DNA of 64,000 nt from Symbiodinium sp. CCMP2592 (GCA_905221615.1 CAJNDT010005913.1:1612001-1676000), one strand, 5' to 3'. Counted from the stretch's first letter, positions 45,263-54,373 are shown. Notes: generated by a model not told the origin, from the sequence alone. A program made the numbers and translations.

Positions 45263-46888
45263 TTATTCGTACCCGTCGCGGGTCTGGATCTCGAAGTTGT
45301 GGATCGAAGCGATGTCCTCGATGGACTTGCTTCCAAGGTCCTCGAATCGAGCGACGATCGGCGACGGGTCTTCAAACGCGAGCTTCCCGAGCAGATTGAA
45401 CTTGTGCGCCAGGATGCCGCGGAGGTCCGCTTCGGTGTTGCGAGCGTGCCCGCCGGGGTACATGACCATGCCGGACTCGAACTCGGTGCCATCGGTGTCT
45501 TCGATGATGACGGAGGTTGGGATCCCGTCGGGGTAGCGGTCGTCGTATTCCTTGCCGCCGTGGAAGAACTCGATCTTGTCCATGAGTGAACGTGTGCGTT
45601 CGTTAACGATCGCTTGCGGCGAGTAGTCATACGGCTCGAGCATCAGCTCGGTCCATCCCGCTTTCTGCTGAGTCAGCGCCTTGCGGAGGAGGGTGCCGAC
45701 GATGTAGACCATCGAGTGGTCCGCGCTCTGGCGCGTCGTTGGGTTACGCTTCGCTGGATCGCCGATGATCCCGAACGCGGGCTCGTACGCGGTGATCTTG
45801 ATGGACTTGATCTTCGAGCCGGTCTCGTCGTCGAGCAGGTGCGGTGCTTTTTCGAGCAGATCGAGCATTGCTTGGAGAGCGCCGGCGCTCTGGTGCTCGT
45901 AGAGACCGAGCTTAAAGTGCATACCCATGACGGCGAAGTCGTCGCCGCCTTGCGCGAGTGTGAGCGTGAATGGGGACGCGTCGGCGTCTTTCGTGTTGCC
46001 CGCTTCTTTGCCCACCGCTTGGAACATCTGTCCCGGACCTTCGAAGATTCGGAAAATCGCTTCTGGGTTGCGGAAGATGTCGCGAGGTCCCATGAACCCC
46101 GACATGCTTCGGCGGACCGCCATGATCGCGACCTCGGTCGAGATCGCGGCGCTGGCGCCCTTGGAATCGCTGAGCTGCTTCCCGGCACGGATCGCGCGGA
46201 ACGGGATGTAGTGCGCCACGACCATGCCGATCGCGGATTCGATCTGCTCAGCGGTCGCGCCCATCATTGCGCCAAAGACCGCGGCTGATCCGATCGCGCC
46301 GTGGACGACGTGGTCAACCTTGTACGTCTTGAGCGAGAACACCTCGGACAAACGACCTCGGATCTCGTCGAGACAGACCATCGCTTTGAGTGCGTAGGCA
46401 CCGTCGCGTTCGGTCATCTGTGCGCCAGCAATGCAGACGCCGTAGAAGTCGTTGTGTCCGAACTCGCCCGCGAGGTTGCCGAGCTTTGGGTTGTAACCAA
46501 AGTTGGTCCCGTTGGAGTCCCACTCGCGGACGGCTGAGCCGTTGGCGAGGATTGCTTTTTCTGGTTGGACCTGGACGTCGCTCCCGAACACGGTGGCGCC
46601 GCGCTTCACCGATTTGCCGAGACGATGGGTCGCGTCGGTGACGGGGTACTGCAGCGCTTCGTTCCGCAGGATCGTCGGCGCGTTGGTCTTGAGCGCGAGG
46701 GCTGACAGTCCACAGATCACGGCATCGGTGAAGAACAGGTTGGTCCGTTCGAGCACGGCCGCGGACGGATCGCCACGCTTGGCGGGGTCGTCACTGAGAA
46801 AGTCAATCGCGTACTGCGCGATGCCCAACGCTTGGTTGGTGTCGGCAGCAAGAGTCACAAAAGTATCCGCGGCGGTCGAGGTCGGCAT
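45263..46888 (-). CDS. MmgE/PrpD-family protein (2-methylcitrate dehydratase type)
   Basis: 541 aa. PrpD hallmarks: AVICGLSALALK near the N-terminus, AILANGSAVREWDSNGTNF, GHNDFYGVCIAGAQ, and VDHVVHGAIGSAAVFGAMMGA, with HYIPFRAIRAG and LSDSKGASAAISTEVAIMAVRRSM in the second domain. PrpD dehydrates 2-methylcitrate in propionate breakdown, and family members include other hydratases. prpB and prpC are not in the window, so the exact substrate is open. Followed on the same strand (upstream) by nothing in operon distance. Confidence 0.88.
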   Translation of the reverse strand: MPTSTAADTFVTLAADTNQALGIAQYAIDFLSDDPAKRGDPSAAVLERTNLFFTDAVICGLSALALKTNAPTILRNEALQYPVTDATHRLGKSVKRGATVFGSDVQVQPEKAILANGSAVREWDSNGTNFGYNPKLGNLAGEFGHNDFYGVCIAGAQMTERDGAYALKAMVCLDEIRGRLSEVFSLKTYKVDHVVHGAIGSAAVFGAMMGATAEQIESAIGMVVAHYIPFRAIRAGKQLSDSKGASAAISTEVAIMAVRRSMSGFMGPRDIFRNPEAIFRIFEGPGQMFQAVGKEAGNTKDADASPFTLTLAQGGDDFAVMGMHFKLGLYEHQSAGALQAMLDLLEKAPHLLDDETGSKIKSIKITAYEPAFGIIGDPAKRNPTTRQSADHSMVYIVGTLLRKALTQQKAGWTELMLEPYDYSPQAIVNERTRSLMDKIEFFHGGKEYDDRYPDGIPTSVIIEDTDGTEFESGMVMYPGGHARNTEADLRGILAHKFNLLGKLAFEDPSPIVARFEDLGSKSIEDIASIHNFEIQTRDGYE

Positions 46889-47041
46889 GTCGATTCCTTC
46901 AAATGGTTGCTCGTCCGGGCTAAAAACGTGTCAATCTGCCCGAAACAGGAAGGAATCATAGCCCGAGATCCGCTCGGATTCAGGGGCTCGTGCGCCCCTT
47001 GTCGTGCTCAGATATCGGCTTTAGCCGAATGCAAACAATCG

Positions 47042-47752
47042 CTATTCGCGCTCGAGCGACCAGGGCAGCATCTCCGAGCCGTGCCAGGTCATGGTTCCCG
47101 GCTCATACTCCTCGAACGCCGCGGCGTGCCCGTCGAAGAAGAACAGGTTGCTCTTCCCGTAGTGAGGCACCAGTTCCCCATCAAAGAACACGGCGGGCTG
47201 GGTCGCATCGTCGAGATCGCAGTCTGGTTGTCGGCTCGGATCGGTCACGGAGCCGTAGGGCGCGATGTAGAGTCCGGGATAATTGCAATCCCCTCCCATC
47301 ACGAAGCGACTGGGGAAGTAGACGTACCGCTCGCGGACGGAGGTGAACTGACGCTGGAACCGATCCCAGCTGAAACGGGCGGCGATGAAATACGCGCTGG
47401 GAGCGGACTCATCGGGACGCGATGGATCGAGGTACACCTCGCGGCTGCTGAGGTAGCTATCGAGCAGCTCGGTCCATCCCAGTCCGGGCTCGTCGCCTCC
47501 GACTCCGTCGCCCTCGCCACCGTAGACCTGCCAGCCGGACCAGTATGGGAACCACCCCTTGTTGTCATCGGCGTACATCGTCTGACCCGTCGCGATCGAG
47601 CGGACGTTGACGAGGCATTTGACCTGTCTCGCAGAGTCCCGCGCCCTTGAGAGCGCGGGGAGGAGGATGCCCATCAGCACCGCGATGATCGCGATGACCA
47701 CGAGCAGTTCGATGAGTGTGAACCCTCGCCGAAAAGTTCTGTTGATTTCCAT
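47042..47752 (-). CDS. Pseudopilin-type secreted protein with N-terminal methylation motif
   Basis: 236 aa. [20 protein letters not shown] (about 9-28) and [19 protein letters not shown] are the family signature; the end has [19 protein letters not shown], a DG-type element. The body shows aromatic beta-rich segments ([14 protein letters not shown]). Same family as 35575-36558 but about 90 residues shorter. The TCGGCT/AGCCGA hairpin at 47014-47027, near the stop, has no T-run. Confidence 0.83.
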   Translation of the reverse strand: MEINRTFRRGFTLIELLVVIAIIAVLMGILLPALSRARDSARQVKCLVNVRSIATGQTMYADDNKGWFPYWSGWQVYGGEGDGVGGDEPGLGWTELLDSYLSSREVYLDPSRPDESAPSAYFIAARFSWDRFQRQFTSVRERYVYFPSRFVMGGDCNYPGLYIAPYGSVTDPSRQPDCDLDDATQPAVFFDGELVPHYGKSNLFFFDGHAAAFEEYEPGTMTWHGSEMLPWSLERE

Positions 47753-47843
47753 GTCTGTTGTCCCCGCTGATCAAGCGTTGAGCGTCTTTGAAGAATGTAT
47801 CGGCAATCCCCTTGATTCCAAACACTCTTCACGAAACTCGACC

Positions 47844-47867
47844 AAAAAAATCGTCTCAATGAGACGA
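47844..47867 (-). terminator. Rho-independent terminator after the 47930-48613 dehydrogenase gene
   Basis: Minus strand: TCGTCTC, a three-base loop, GAGACGA, then seven T. A clean seven-base stem, 63 bp after the stop codon. Confidence 0.8.
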
Positions 47868-47929
47868 CACGTAGACCAACAATTCTATCTTGATTCACAC
47901 TCAGCAACAGAGTGACGTGTGATGAGTCA

Positions 47930-48613
47930 TCACCAAGCGACAGTGTTGCCCGCATAATCGACAAAGCGTCCGCTGTCGTCAGCCGTGAGTTTCTCGAGCG
48001 TGTCAAGGATTGATGAAGCCGATTCATCAGTTGATAGATCCGCGTGGGGTCCACCCAGGTCCGTGCGCACCCATCCCGGATGCACGCTCACGCATGTGAT
48101 CCCGCGTGGTTTGAGCTCGTGTGCGATGGTCGCCGTAGCCATGTTCAAGCCGGCCTTTGCGATGCGGTACCCCAGCGATCCTTGCCGTCCTGTGCTCGCG
48201 TCTGTGATGCTCCCCAGATCGCTGCTGATCTGCACCGACATCTTGCGCTGCGAGCGCTCAAGATGCGGGATCAATGCACGCAGGACCAGCAGCGGCCCGA
48301 GCGTGTTGGTCTCGATCGTCTGCGTGAAGGAATCAGGATTGAAGTCTTCGAGCTCATCGCAATCGTGCAGGAAGATCCCGGCGTTGTTGACCAGCACATC
48401 GATCGCATGGTCTCCGAGTCTCGCCGCGAGCGCCTTGCAGGTCTCATCCGAGTCGGCAACGAGCTGCTCGACGCTTGCGCCGGTTGCTCTGAGTTCTTCA
48501 GCTGCTTCTGGATTACGAGCCGTGCCGATGACTGAGTATCCGCGTTGGGCGGCGTGCTGAGCTAGACTCAACCCGATGCCGCGATTCGCGCCTGTGATGA
48601 GGATAGTGGTCAT
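47930..48613 (-). CDS. Short-chain dehydrogenase/reductase (SDR)
   Basis: 227 aa from the ATG at 48611-48613. Classical SDR: cofactor loop TGANRGIG, NNAG at about 87-90, Ser around QISSDLGS and the catalytic YRIAKAG. The pattern with TARNPEAAEEL after strand two (Arg) suggests NADP. Resembles carbonyl reductase/CsgA-type SDRs (VSVHPGWVRTDLGG). Substrate unknown. Terminator at 47844-47867. Confidence 0.88.
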   Translation of the reverse strand: MTTILITGANRGIGLSLAQHAAQRGYSVIGTARNPEAAEELRATGASVEQLVADSDETCKALAARLGDHAIDVLVNNAGIFLHDCDELEDFNPDSFTQTIETNTLGPLLVLRALIPHLERSQRKMSVQISSDLGSITDASTGRQGSLGYRIAKAGLNMATATIAHELKPRGITCVSVHPGWVRTDLGGPHADLSTDESASSILDTLEKLTADDSGRFVDYAGNTVAW

Positions 48614-48645
48614 GAGCAATGGTAGGCGAGCGTAGTTCAGACCAT

Positions 48646-48671
48646 AAAAAACGCCCCCAATTCGGAGGGCG
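48646..48671 (-). terminator. Rho-independent terminator after the thiolase gene
   Basis: Minus strand: CGCCC and GGGCG form the base of the stem with one mismatch inside, followed by six T. It is 25 bp after the thiolase stop. Confidence 0.75.
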
Positions 48672-48696
48672 ATCTGAGTTTAAATGGTCTTGTGTG

Positions 48697-49893
48697 TTAG
48701 CACATCTCGACGCACATCGCGACCGCGTTGCCGCCGCCGAGACAGAGAGCCGCGACGCCCTTCTTGCCTCCGGTGCGCTTGAGCTGATGGATGAGCGTGA
48801 CCAGGACGCGAGCGCCGGACGCACCGATCGGGTGACCCAGCGCGACGCCGCCGCCGCAGATGTTGAGCTTGTCTTCGCTGATCCCGAGTTCCTTGATGTT
48901 GCAGAGGACCTGAGCCGCGAACGCTTCGTTGATCTCGTAGAGATCGACATCGTCGATCGACCATCCCGCTTTGTCCAGAGCGCCCTTCACGCCCTCGATC
49001 GGAGCGGCGAAGATGTCCTTGGGATCGACACCCGAGGTGTTGTACGAGACGATCTTGCAGAGCGGAGCGAGTCCGAGCTCGCTTGCTTTGGATTCGCTCA
49101 TGACGATGGTCGCCGCGGCGCCGTCGCTGATCTGCGATGCGTTGCCTGCGGTGACCGAGCCGTCCTTGGTGAACGCGGCACGGAGCTTCCCGAGGCCTTC
49201 AGCGGTCGAGTCGCCTCGAATGCCCTCGTCGATGCTGATGCCGCCCTCTGGGCCGGGGACCTTGCGGTTGCCGAGCTGCTCACCGGTGAGTTTGACGACT
49301 TCGCTGTCGAAGTATCCCGCGTCCCACGCGGCCGCGGCACGCTGGTGGCTCTGAGCGCCGAAACGGTCCTGGTCTTCGCGAGTGACGCTGTACTTGTCCG
49401 CGATGTGCTCCGCGGCGTTGCCCATCGGCCAGCACTCGAACGCACAGCGGAGACCGTCGAACGCCATGTGGTCTTCCATGGTGCCTGGGCCGTACTTGAT
49501 GCCGTTGCGGACATTGGCAAAGTGTGGCGCTGCGGTCATATTTTCCATTCCGCCCGCGATGACACAGTCGTTGTCACCCGCTTTGATGGACTGAGCAGCC
49601 ATCATCACGGCTTCGAGACCCGATCCGCAGACCTTGTTGATGGTCTTCGCGGAGAGCGTGCTTGGGAGTCCCGCTTTGAGTCCCGCTTGACGAGCCGGGT
49701 TCTGACCGAGTCCTGCTTGGAGCACGCATCCCATGATGCATTCATCAACATGATCCTTCGCGGCAGACGCGTCATCCAAGACTGCTTCAATCGCGAATGC
49801 ACCGATCTGAGGCGACGCGACACGCGACAACGATCCAAAGAACTTCCCGATCGGGGTACGACGAGCGGCAACAATGACAGGCTGATTCGACAT
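48697..49893 (-). CDS. Acetyl-CoA C-acetyltransferase (thiolase)
   Basis: 398 aa from the ATG at 49891-49893, with AAGGAG six bases before it; a GTG at 49908 was rejected as it contains the ribosome site. Begins PVIVAARRTPIGKFFGSL. Active-site Cys in INKVCGSGL (residue about 90), His in GGGVALGHPIGASGAR and Cys in the last block GGGNAVAM. The length and the final block fit the biosynthetic/degradative thiolase family (AtoB/PhaA type). It condenses or cleaves acetoacetyl-CoA. Own terminator. Confidence 0.95.
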   Translation of the reverse strand: MSNQPVIVAARRTPIGKFFGSLSRVASPQIGAFAIEAVLDDASAAKDHVDECIMGCVLQAGLGQNPARQAGLKAGLPSTLSAKTINKVCGSGLEAVMMAAQSIKAGDNDCVIAGGMENMTAAPHFANVRNGIKYGPGTMEDHMAFDGLRCAFECWPMGNAAEHIADKYSVTREDQDRFGAQSHQRAAAAWDAGYFDSEVVKLTGEQLGNRKVPGPEGGISIDEGIRGDSTAEGLGKLRAAFTKDGSVTAGNASQISDGAAATIVMSESKASELGLAPLCKIVSYNTSGVDPKDIFAAPIEGVKGALDKAGWSIDDVDLYEINEAFAAQVLCNIKELGISEDKLNICGGGVALGHPIGASGARVLVTLIHQLKRTGGKKGVAALCLGGGNAVAMCVEMC

Positions 49894-49964
49894 CAAAGAC
49901 TCCTTCACAAGCCGGGTCGTGCCGGCATGAGTTCAAAACTGGTGGGCCAATATCCTAGGAACCC

Positions 49965-50801
49965 ATGCCAACAATACCCAGTATCCGAATCCCCTCAGAA
50001 ACCGAATACCGATCCCATATGACCACAAATCCCGCATACTCACCAACTTCCCGCAAGCGCGGATTGTTCCACAGCAAATCGTGGCTCTGGGTCGAGTGGG
50101 CGGGGTTGTACGTGCTCACGCCGCCGCTCATCGCCGCGCTGTCCCAGCCGCGGCTGGCTGACGAACTGCTGAATCGGATCGGACTCGACTCGCTGAGCTT
50201 CGAGACCGGACTCCCCTCGGGATTGTTCATCTTTCCGGTTCTGCTGGTGACCTTCCTGACCATGCTCATCTATCTCCGCCTCGACCCCACCTTCGACAAC
50301 GCTCGGCTCTGGAAGCTTGCGGACCTTAGGTCAGCGCTCCCAAGGATCCTGATCACCTTTGCGATCACCGGCCCGATCATTCTCTTTGCGAGCTGGTACT
50401 TGGCGCATCACACGCCGTACCTTCCGGAGTCTGGATTCCTTCGATTGCCGCGTGAGCTGCCGATCCTGATGCTGATGATCTCCATGCTGTATCCCTGGGT
50501 CAGCGCGTATCCGCAGGAAGTCACGCATCGAGCGTTTTTCTTCCATCGCTACGCGCCGATCCTTGGCACTGGTCCCACAATCCTCATCCTCAACATCCTC
50601 TGCTTTGTGTGGCTCCACGCGCCGATGTGGAATCCGATCGCGCTGATCATGACGCTCCCGGCGGGGATCATCTTCGCGTTGACTTACCTGCGCACGAAAT
50701 CTGCACTCGCCGCGGGATTCGAGCACGCGATCTACGGCATCTGGGCGTTCGCGAGTGGGCTGGGGTATTTCGTATTTACCGGAAGCGCTGGGTCGGTTTA
50801 A
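49965..50801 (+). CDS. CPBP-type membrane protease-like protein
   Basis: 278 aa with about seven membrane segments. The CPBP/Abi motif is changed from EExxxR to QEVTHRAFFFHRY (about 184-196); the second motif FVWLHAPMW and the third GFEHAIYG hold the His residues. ATG at 49965 has AGGA before it. Family members cleave prenylated or other membrane proteins in eukaryotes and act in bacteriocin self-protection or signalling in bacteria. The Glu1-to-Gln change could reduce activity. Monocistronic. Confidence 0.75.
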   Translation: MPTIPSIRIPSETEYRSHMTTNPAYSPTSRKRGLFHSKSWLWVEWAGLYVLTPPLIAALSQPRLADELLNRIGLDSLSFETGLPSGLFIFPVLLVTFLTMLIYLRLDPTFDNARLWKLADLRSALPRILITFAITGPIILFASWYLAHHTPYLPESGFLRLPRELPILMLMISMLYPWVSAYPQEVTHRAFFFHRYAPILGTGPTILILNILCFVWLHAPMWNPIALIMTLPAGIIFALTYLRTKSALAAGFEHAIYGIWAFASGLGYFVFTGSAGSV

Positions 50802-50806
50802 TTTTC

Positions 50807-50829
50807 GACAGTGAATAAAGCTCACTGTC
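50807..50829 (+). terminator. Hairpin behind the CPBP gene, probable weak terminator
   Basis: GACAGTGA, a seven-base loop, TCACTGTC: eight perfect base pairs just after the stop codon. The downstream tract is TCTGTGTTG, poor in a T-run, so efficiency would be low. Confidence 0.45.
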
Positions 50830-50833
50830 TCTG

Positions 50834-50870
50834 TGTTGTCCTGCAGAATCTACCACATGAAAGGACAACA
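50834..50870 (+). promoter_or_regulatory. Leader hairpin that covers the ribosome-binding site of the YHS gene
   Basis: TGTTGTCCT (50834-50842) and AGGACAACA (50862-50870) are perfectly complementary over nine bases, with a 19-base loop. The right arm contains the AGGA of the ribosome site and ends two bases before the ATG at 50873. Folding would hide the start, so translation may be gated. Confidence 0.5.
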
Positions 50871-50872
50871 AC

Positions 50873-51436
50873 ATGAACTCGCAGAAACACACGACACTCA
50901 CTCTCGCACTCGCTGCGGCATTCTTCGGAATGCCTGTATTCACCACCCAAAGCTTTGGACAATCCACACAAGCACAATCCACTATCGCGGCTGAACCGGT
51001 TCGGAATATCGAGGAATGGGACATTTCCAAATCAAATCTCGCGATCGATGGATACGACCCTGTCGCCTACTTCCCTGAAGGGGGATCGAAAGCAAAGAAA
51101 GGCAAGAAATCCATCAGCACAACATATGAAGGGGTCACTTACCGATTCGCAACTGAAGAAAATCGAGATGTGTTCCTCGCGAATCCCGCGAAGTTTGAGC
51201 CTGCATACGGCGGGTGGTGCGCCTGGGCAATGAGCAAAGGGAGCAAAACGGAGATCGATCCCAAGTCGTTCATCGTCAAGGATGATCGGCTCTACCTCTT
51301 CTATAAAGGGATCTTCGGAAACACCAAGAAAGACTGGCTCGATGGCGATCACAGCCAACTCGAGAGCAGCGCGGACGATGAGTGGAATGCAATCTCAGGC
51401 GAATCACCACGATTTGGGAAACCCGCTGATCAGTGA
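50873..51436 (+). CDS. Secreted YHS-domain protein
   Basis: 187 aa. Signal peptide about 1-30 (ending SFGQS). The mature protein begins IEEWDISKSNLAIDGYDPVAYF, then GVTYRFATEENRDVFLANPAKFEPAYGGWCAWAM, the YHS signature with a conserved Cys. YHS domains occur with copper or heavy-metal ATPases and on secreted proteins; a metal or thiol role is likely. The C-terminus (KDDRLYLFYKGIFG) is also typical. The last seven bases overlap the convergent SDR gene. Confidence 0.8.
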   Translation: MNSQKHTTLTLALAAAFFGMPVFTTQSFGQSTQAQSTIAAEPVRNIEEWDISKSNLAIDGYDPVAYFPEGGSKAKKGKKSISTTYEGVTYRFATEENRDVFLANPAKFEPAYGGWCAWAMSKGSKTEIDPKSFIVKDDRLYLFYKGIFGNTKKDWLDGDHSQLESSADDEWNAISGESPRFGKPADQ

Positions 51437-52140
51437 CTCGGCATCTCGTAGATCGCTCCGTTTTCCAAATCCGTCTCGCCGGTCACGCACGACACGACCT
51501 TCGCAGCGACCTGTGCTGGAGTAAGTGTCGCGCTGCTCGGGAGTGCGGACTCTGGGAGGAACGAGCGGAGCATCTGCGTCTCGATCGCGCCTGGACAGAT
51601 GGAGTATCCTCGAACACCTTTGTCGCCGTATTCGTTCGCGACGGCTTTGGCGAGGACACCGACTGAACCCTTGGCGCAGCCGTAGATCCCCAGTCCTGCA
51701 AACGGATCGATCTGCGCCATCGATGAGACATTGACGATGACCCCATCGCCGCGCTTCGACATGTCTTTGACGACGCGCCGTGCGAGATCGACCGGACCGA
51801 TCGCGTTGACGGCGAACATCGCGTCGAGCTCCTCGTCTTCGATCCGCGCCATCTTGTTGAAAATCGCGAGCCCCGCGTTGTTCACGAGCGCATCGACGCG
51901 TCCGAACATATCGATCGATTCGCTGACTACACGTGCACGATCCTGCGCGATCCCGATGTCCGCCGGGATCGCGACCCACTGGGTCCCCAGCGAGCACCCC
52001 ACGCGATCGAGCTTCTCTTTGGTGCGTCCTACGAGGACCAATCGGTAGCCGCGTTCGCTGAGTTGATGGGCGATCTGCTCCCCCACTCCTGATCCGGCGC
52101 CAGTGACGATCGCGACCTTTCCATCCTCGTTGCCTGTCAT
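51430..52140 (-). CDS. Short-chain dehydrogenase/reductase (FabG-like)
   Basis: 236 aa. TGAGSGVGEQ cofactor loop, NNAGLAIF, catalytic Ser region VNVSSMAQI and YGCAKGS (Tyr and Lys). Follows the FabG/3-oxoacyl reductase pattern (GVRGYSICPGAIETQML) but is not near other fatty-acid genes, so it may act on another alcohol. GRTKEKLDRV after strand two fits NADP. Divergent from hpt, with a short shared promoter region. Confidence 0.88.
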   Translation of the reverse strand: MTGNEDGKVAIVTGAGSGVGEQIAHQLSERGYRLVLVGRTKEKLDRVGCSLGTQWVAIPADIGIAQDRARVVSESIDMFGRVDALVNNAGLAIFNKMARIEDEELDAMFAVNAIGPVDLARRVVKDMSKRGDGVIVNVSSMAQIDPFAGLGIYGCAKGSVGVLAKAVANEYGDKGVRGYSICPGAIETQMLRSFLPESALPSSATLTPAQVAAKVVSCVTGETDLENGAIYEMPSH

Positions 52141-52205
52141 TTCAAACCTTTCAGTTTTGGTTCTTTGTGAGCGTATTGACCTATTCGTGCTGCGAGCACG
52201 ATCCG

Positions 52206-52802
52206 ATGCTCCTACCCTACGCCATGTTCCCAGAAATCGAACGCACGCTCGTGACCAAAGATCAGATCGCCACTCGTATTAAGGAGATGGCTGATGAAAT
52301 CGTACGCGATCTCGAAGAAGACCTCGCGAAAGACGGTGACTCTCGGCTCGACGAAGACCGCGTCATCATCATCCCGATCATGACTGGCGCGATGATCTTC
52401 GTCGCGGATCTGATACGACAGCTTCCAGTCAAGCTCTCGCTCGGACTCACCTCTGTCCGATCCTATCCCGGCGCCTCGATCTCATCGAAGGGCGCGCATC
52501 TGGAGTCCGATCTCCCCGACAACCTCGAAGGCAAGCATGTCATTGTCCTTGATGACATCCTCGACTCGGGACAAACCCTCGCGCTCGTCAAAGCGATCAT
52601 CCTCAAACAGAAGCCCGCGTCGTTGCGATTGGGAGTCATGCTCGATAAGCAGACCACTCGCACCATTGATGTCAAAGTCGATTACACAGGGTTCGAAATC
52701 CCCGATGAGTTCGTCGTCGGATACGGGCTCGACTACGACGGTTACTACCGCAACCACCCCGAGATTGTGATCCTCAATCAGGATGCGATCCCAAAGCGTT
52801 GA
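52206..52802 (+). CDS. hpt: Hypoxanthine phosphoribosyltransferase
   Basis: 198 aa from the ATG at 52206; an internal ATG at 52224 is equally likely and a GTG at 52167 less so, since none has a clear ribosome site. The PRPP loop VIVLDDILDSGQTL is diagnostic, as are IIIPIMTGAMIFVADL and the C-terminal FEIPDEFVVGYGLDYDGYYRN. It salvages hypoxanthine and guanine. The next gene converges on it. Confidence 0.92.
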   Translation: MLLPYAMFPEIERTLVTKDQIATRIKEMADEIVRDLEEDLAKDGDSRLDEDRVIIIPIMTGAMIFVADLIRQLPVKLSLGLTSVRSYPGASISSKGAHLESDLPDNLEGKHVIVLDDILDSGQTLALVKAIILKQKPASLRLGVMLDKQTTRTIDVKVDYTGFEIPDEFVVGYGLDYDGYYRNHPEIVILNQDAIPKR

Positions 52803-52815
52803 GCTTTGACGAAAG

Positions 52816-52840
52816 AAAAAACGCCCCCAGAATCGGGCGT
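52816..52840 (-). terminator. Terminator of array gene 1
   Basis: Minus strand: ACGCCC, an eight-base loop, GGGCGT, then TTTTT. It is 28 bp after the stop of the 52868-53500 gene. Confidence 0.75.
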
Positions 52841-52867
52841 GTATGTACTCGAAATCTTCAACCAATA

Positions 52868-53500
52868 TCAGCGTCGTCTACGAGTAGCCAACATCCCCAT
52901 CACACCGATTGCAGTCAGCGCATTTGGTGAAGGTACAATCTGGACCGAAGCTGATCCAAAGCTGATATCTGTCGCTTGGAGTTCAGTGTATGTCCCAGGA
53001 AGACCTCCATCGTCATCATTGAGCTCATCAAAGACCTGCATCACAAAGTCTGTTTCCGGATCTACAACTGCAAAGTGAGCACTCCCAAGGAATCCAGTTG
53101 AATACTCGACCTCGATTGTCCCGAGCAACACGGGACCATTCGCGAGCGCAGACTCGGGATCGGGAAGCAGGAACGGCAAGAAGATCACCTGCCCGTAGAC
53201 CAATCCTGCGTAACTGCCGTCTCCTTCGTATCCAAAGTCATCTTCACCTTGCTGACCCCAGATTGCCGCCGAGCCGACCATATCAACGATGGTACTTTCG
53301 CCTCCAGTGACTTGGATACCGAATGCCCCCCCAGCGATATGCGTCCCGAAGTCGGCATCGCCATAAACCGACAATGTCATTGTCGTCTGGGTAGTCCAAT
53401 CCAATGTGCTGAAACTCGGGACAATAGTTAACGACGCACTTTGCGCCAACACACTGGAACTGATCCCAGCGAGTGCGCACAACACTACATAATTTTTCAT
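52868..53500 (-). CDS. PEP-CTERM-like secreted protein, tandem array copy 1
   Basis: 210 aa. Signal peptide about 1-19 (ending VLAQ). The body (about 20-180) is a beta-sandwich-like domain with TTMTLSVYGDADFGTHIAGGAFGI and YGQVIFLPFLLPDPESALANGPVLLG. The C-terminus is VPSPNALTAIGVMG, a hydrophobic run, and TRRRR: the layout of a PEP-CTERM sorting tail but with PSP instead of PEP. This is the most diverged copy. It has its own promoter (53559-53586) and terminator (52816-52840). A leader rich in GAGA lies before the ATG. Confidence 0.78.
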   Translation of the reverse strand: MKNYVVLCALAGISSSVLAQSASLTIVPSFSTLDWTTQTTMTLSVYGDADFGTHIAGGAFGIQVTGGESTIVDMVGSAAIWGQQGEDDFGYEGDGSYAGLVYGQVIFLPFLLPDPESALANGPVLLGTIEVEYSTGFLGSAHFAVVDPETDFVMQVFDELNDDDGGLPGTYTELQATDISFGSASVQIVPSPNALTAIGVMGMLATRRRR

Positions 53501-53558
53501 ATCTCTCTTCTCTCTGTTAATTTTCTCTCTTACTCATCCAAGCGTCCTTGGATATTTC

Positions 53559-53586
53559 ACAATATCAGATACGCGAGAGACTGCAA
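53559..53586 (-). promoter_or_regulatory. Promoter of array copy 1
   Basis: Minus strand: TTGCAG at 53586-53581, 16 bases, TATTGT at 53564-53559. The start codon of copy 1 lies about 58 bases further on. Confidence 0.55.
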
Positions 53587-53642
53587 CTGGGTGCATCAAA
53601 GAACGGATAGAAAAAATCCCTCATCGAAGCACCTAAGGCATT

Positions 53643-53667
53643 AAAAAACCCAGCGCTCCGTCTGGGT
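53643..53667 (-). terminator. Terminator of array copy 2
   Basis: Minus strand: ACCCAG, an eight-base loop, CTGGGT, then TTTTT. Located 30 bp after the stop of copy 2. Confidence 0.75.
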
Positions 53668-53696
53668 GTCTAGAAACTGAAATGGCAAGACCGAGG

Positions 53697-54338
53697 TTAC
53701 CGTCTTCTACGGGCCACCAAGAGAACACCGAACCCAATCACAGCCCCCGACGATGGGGCGGGGATGATTTCAACAAAATCAGAACCGAACACTGGGTTGG
53801 CGATCTGGAAGACCTCACCCGGAGGATTATCTCCCGGATTCGCGTTTATGTCGATGATCTCCAGTGCGAAGGTACCGATCCCTCCACCAACCGTCCAATC
53901 GACACGACCGTGCGTGGCTGATTGTGATAGTTCAACAACATAGCTTCCCAAAAAGACTGGACCATTCCCGAGAGCAGAGGCCGCATCCGGTTGAATGAAC
54001 GGCAAGAACACAACTTGGCCAAGTACAAGACCATCATGGTTCGCATCACCCCCATAACCAAAGTCATCAAAACCGAGAGCTTGCCAGTCGGATGAGCTGT
54101 AGCCATTTGCATTGACACTTTCAATGATGTTTGTCTCGCCAGTTGCATTTAGAGTAATCGCTGCACCGGTGATATGGGTTCCAAAATCGGCATCAGCGTA
54201 AACTGAGAGCGTGACTGAACTGGTGAACTGAGGGTTCACAATATTTTGGGATGCGACAATGCTGAGTGTTGCTGTCTGAGCCGCAGCGACTGATGCGAGC
54301 CCAGAGATTGATCCCAATATCACTTGTTTCTTTCTCAT
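53697..54338 (-). CDS. PEP-CTERM-like secreted protein, tandem array copy 2
   Basis: 213 aa from the ATG at 54336-54338 with GGAGG nine bases before it; an upstream ATG at 54383 would pass through the promoter. Signal peptide about 1-22 (ending AAAQ). Shares SVTLSVYADADFGTHITGAA, the DDFGYGGDANHDGLVLGQVVF block and PFIQPDAASALGNGPVFLG with copies 3 and 4. The tail is IIPAPSSGAVIGFGVLLVARRRR (PAP form). Base composition is more AT-rich than in copies 3 and 4, so copies 1 and 2 may have diverged or arrived separately. Confidence 0.8.
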   Translation of the reverse strand: MRKKQVILGSISGLASVAAAQTATLSIVASQNIVNPQFTSSVTLSVYADADFGTHITGAAITLNATGETNIIESVNANGYSSSDWQALGFDDFGYGGDANHDGLVLGQVVFLPFIQPDAASALGNGPVFLGSYVVELSQSATHGRVDWTVGGGIGTFALEIIDINANPGDNPPGEVFQIANPVFGSDFVEIIPAPSSGAVIGFGVLLVARRRR

Positions 54339-54373
54339 CTTTGATACCTCCTGAATCACATAAACAGTTATCA

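Noticed and set aside
47007-47030. TCGGCT/AGCCGA hairpin upstream of the pseudopilin gene end
   Set aside because: Perfect but short and without a T-run; not enough for a terminator call.
48619-50022. 467-codon open frame on the plus strand opposite the thiolase gene
   Set aside because: Shadow ORF of the thiolase; odd composition (Asp, Arg, Val repeats) and the opposite gene carries the active-site motifs.
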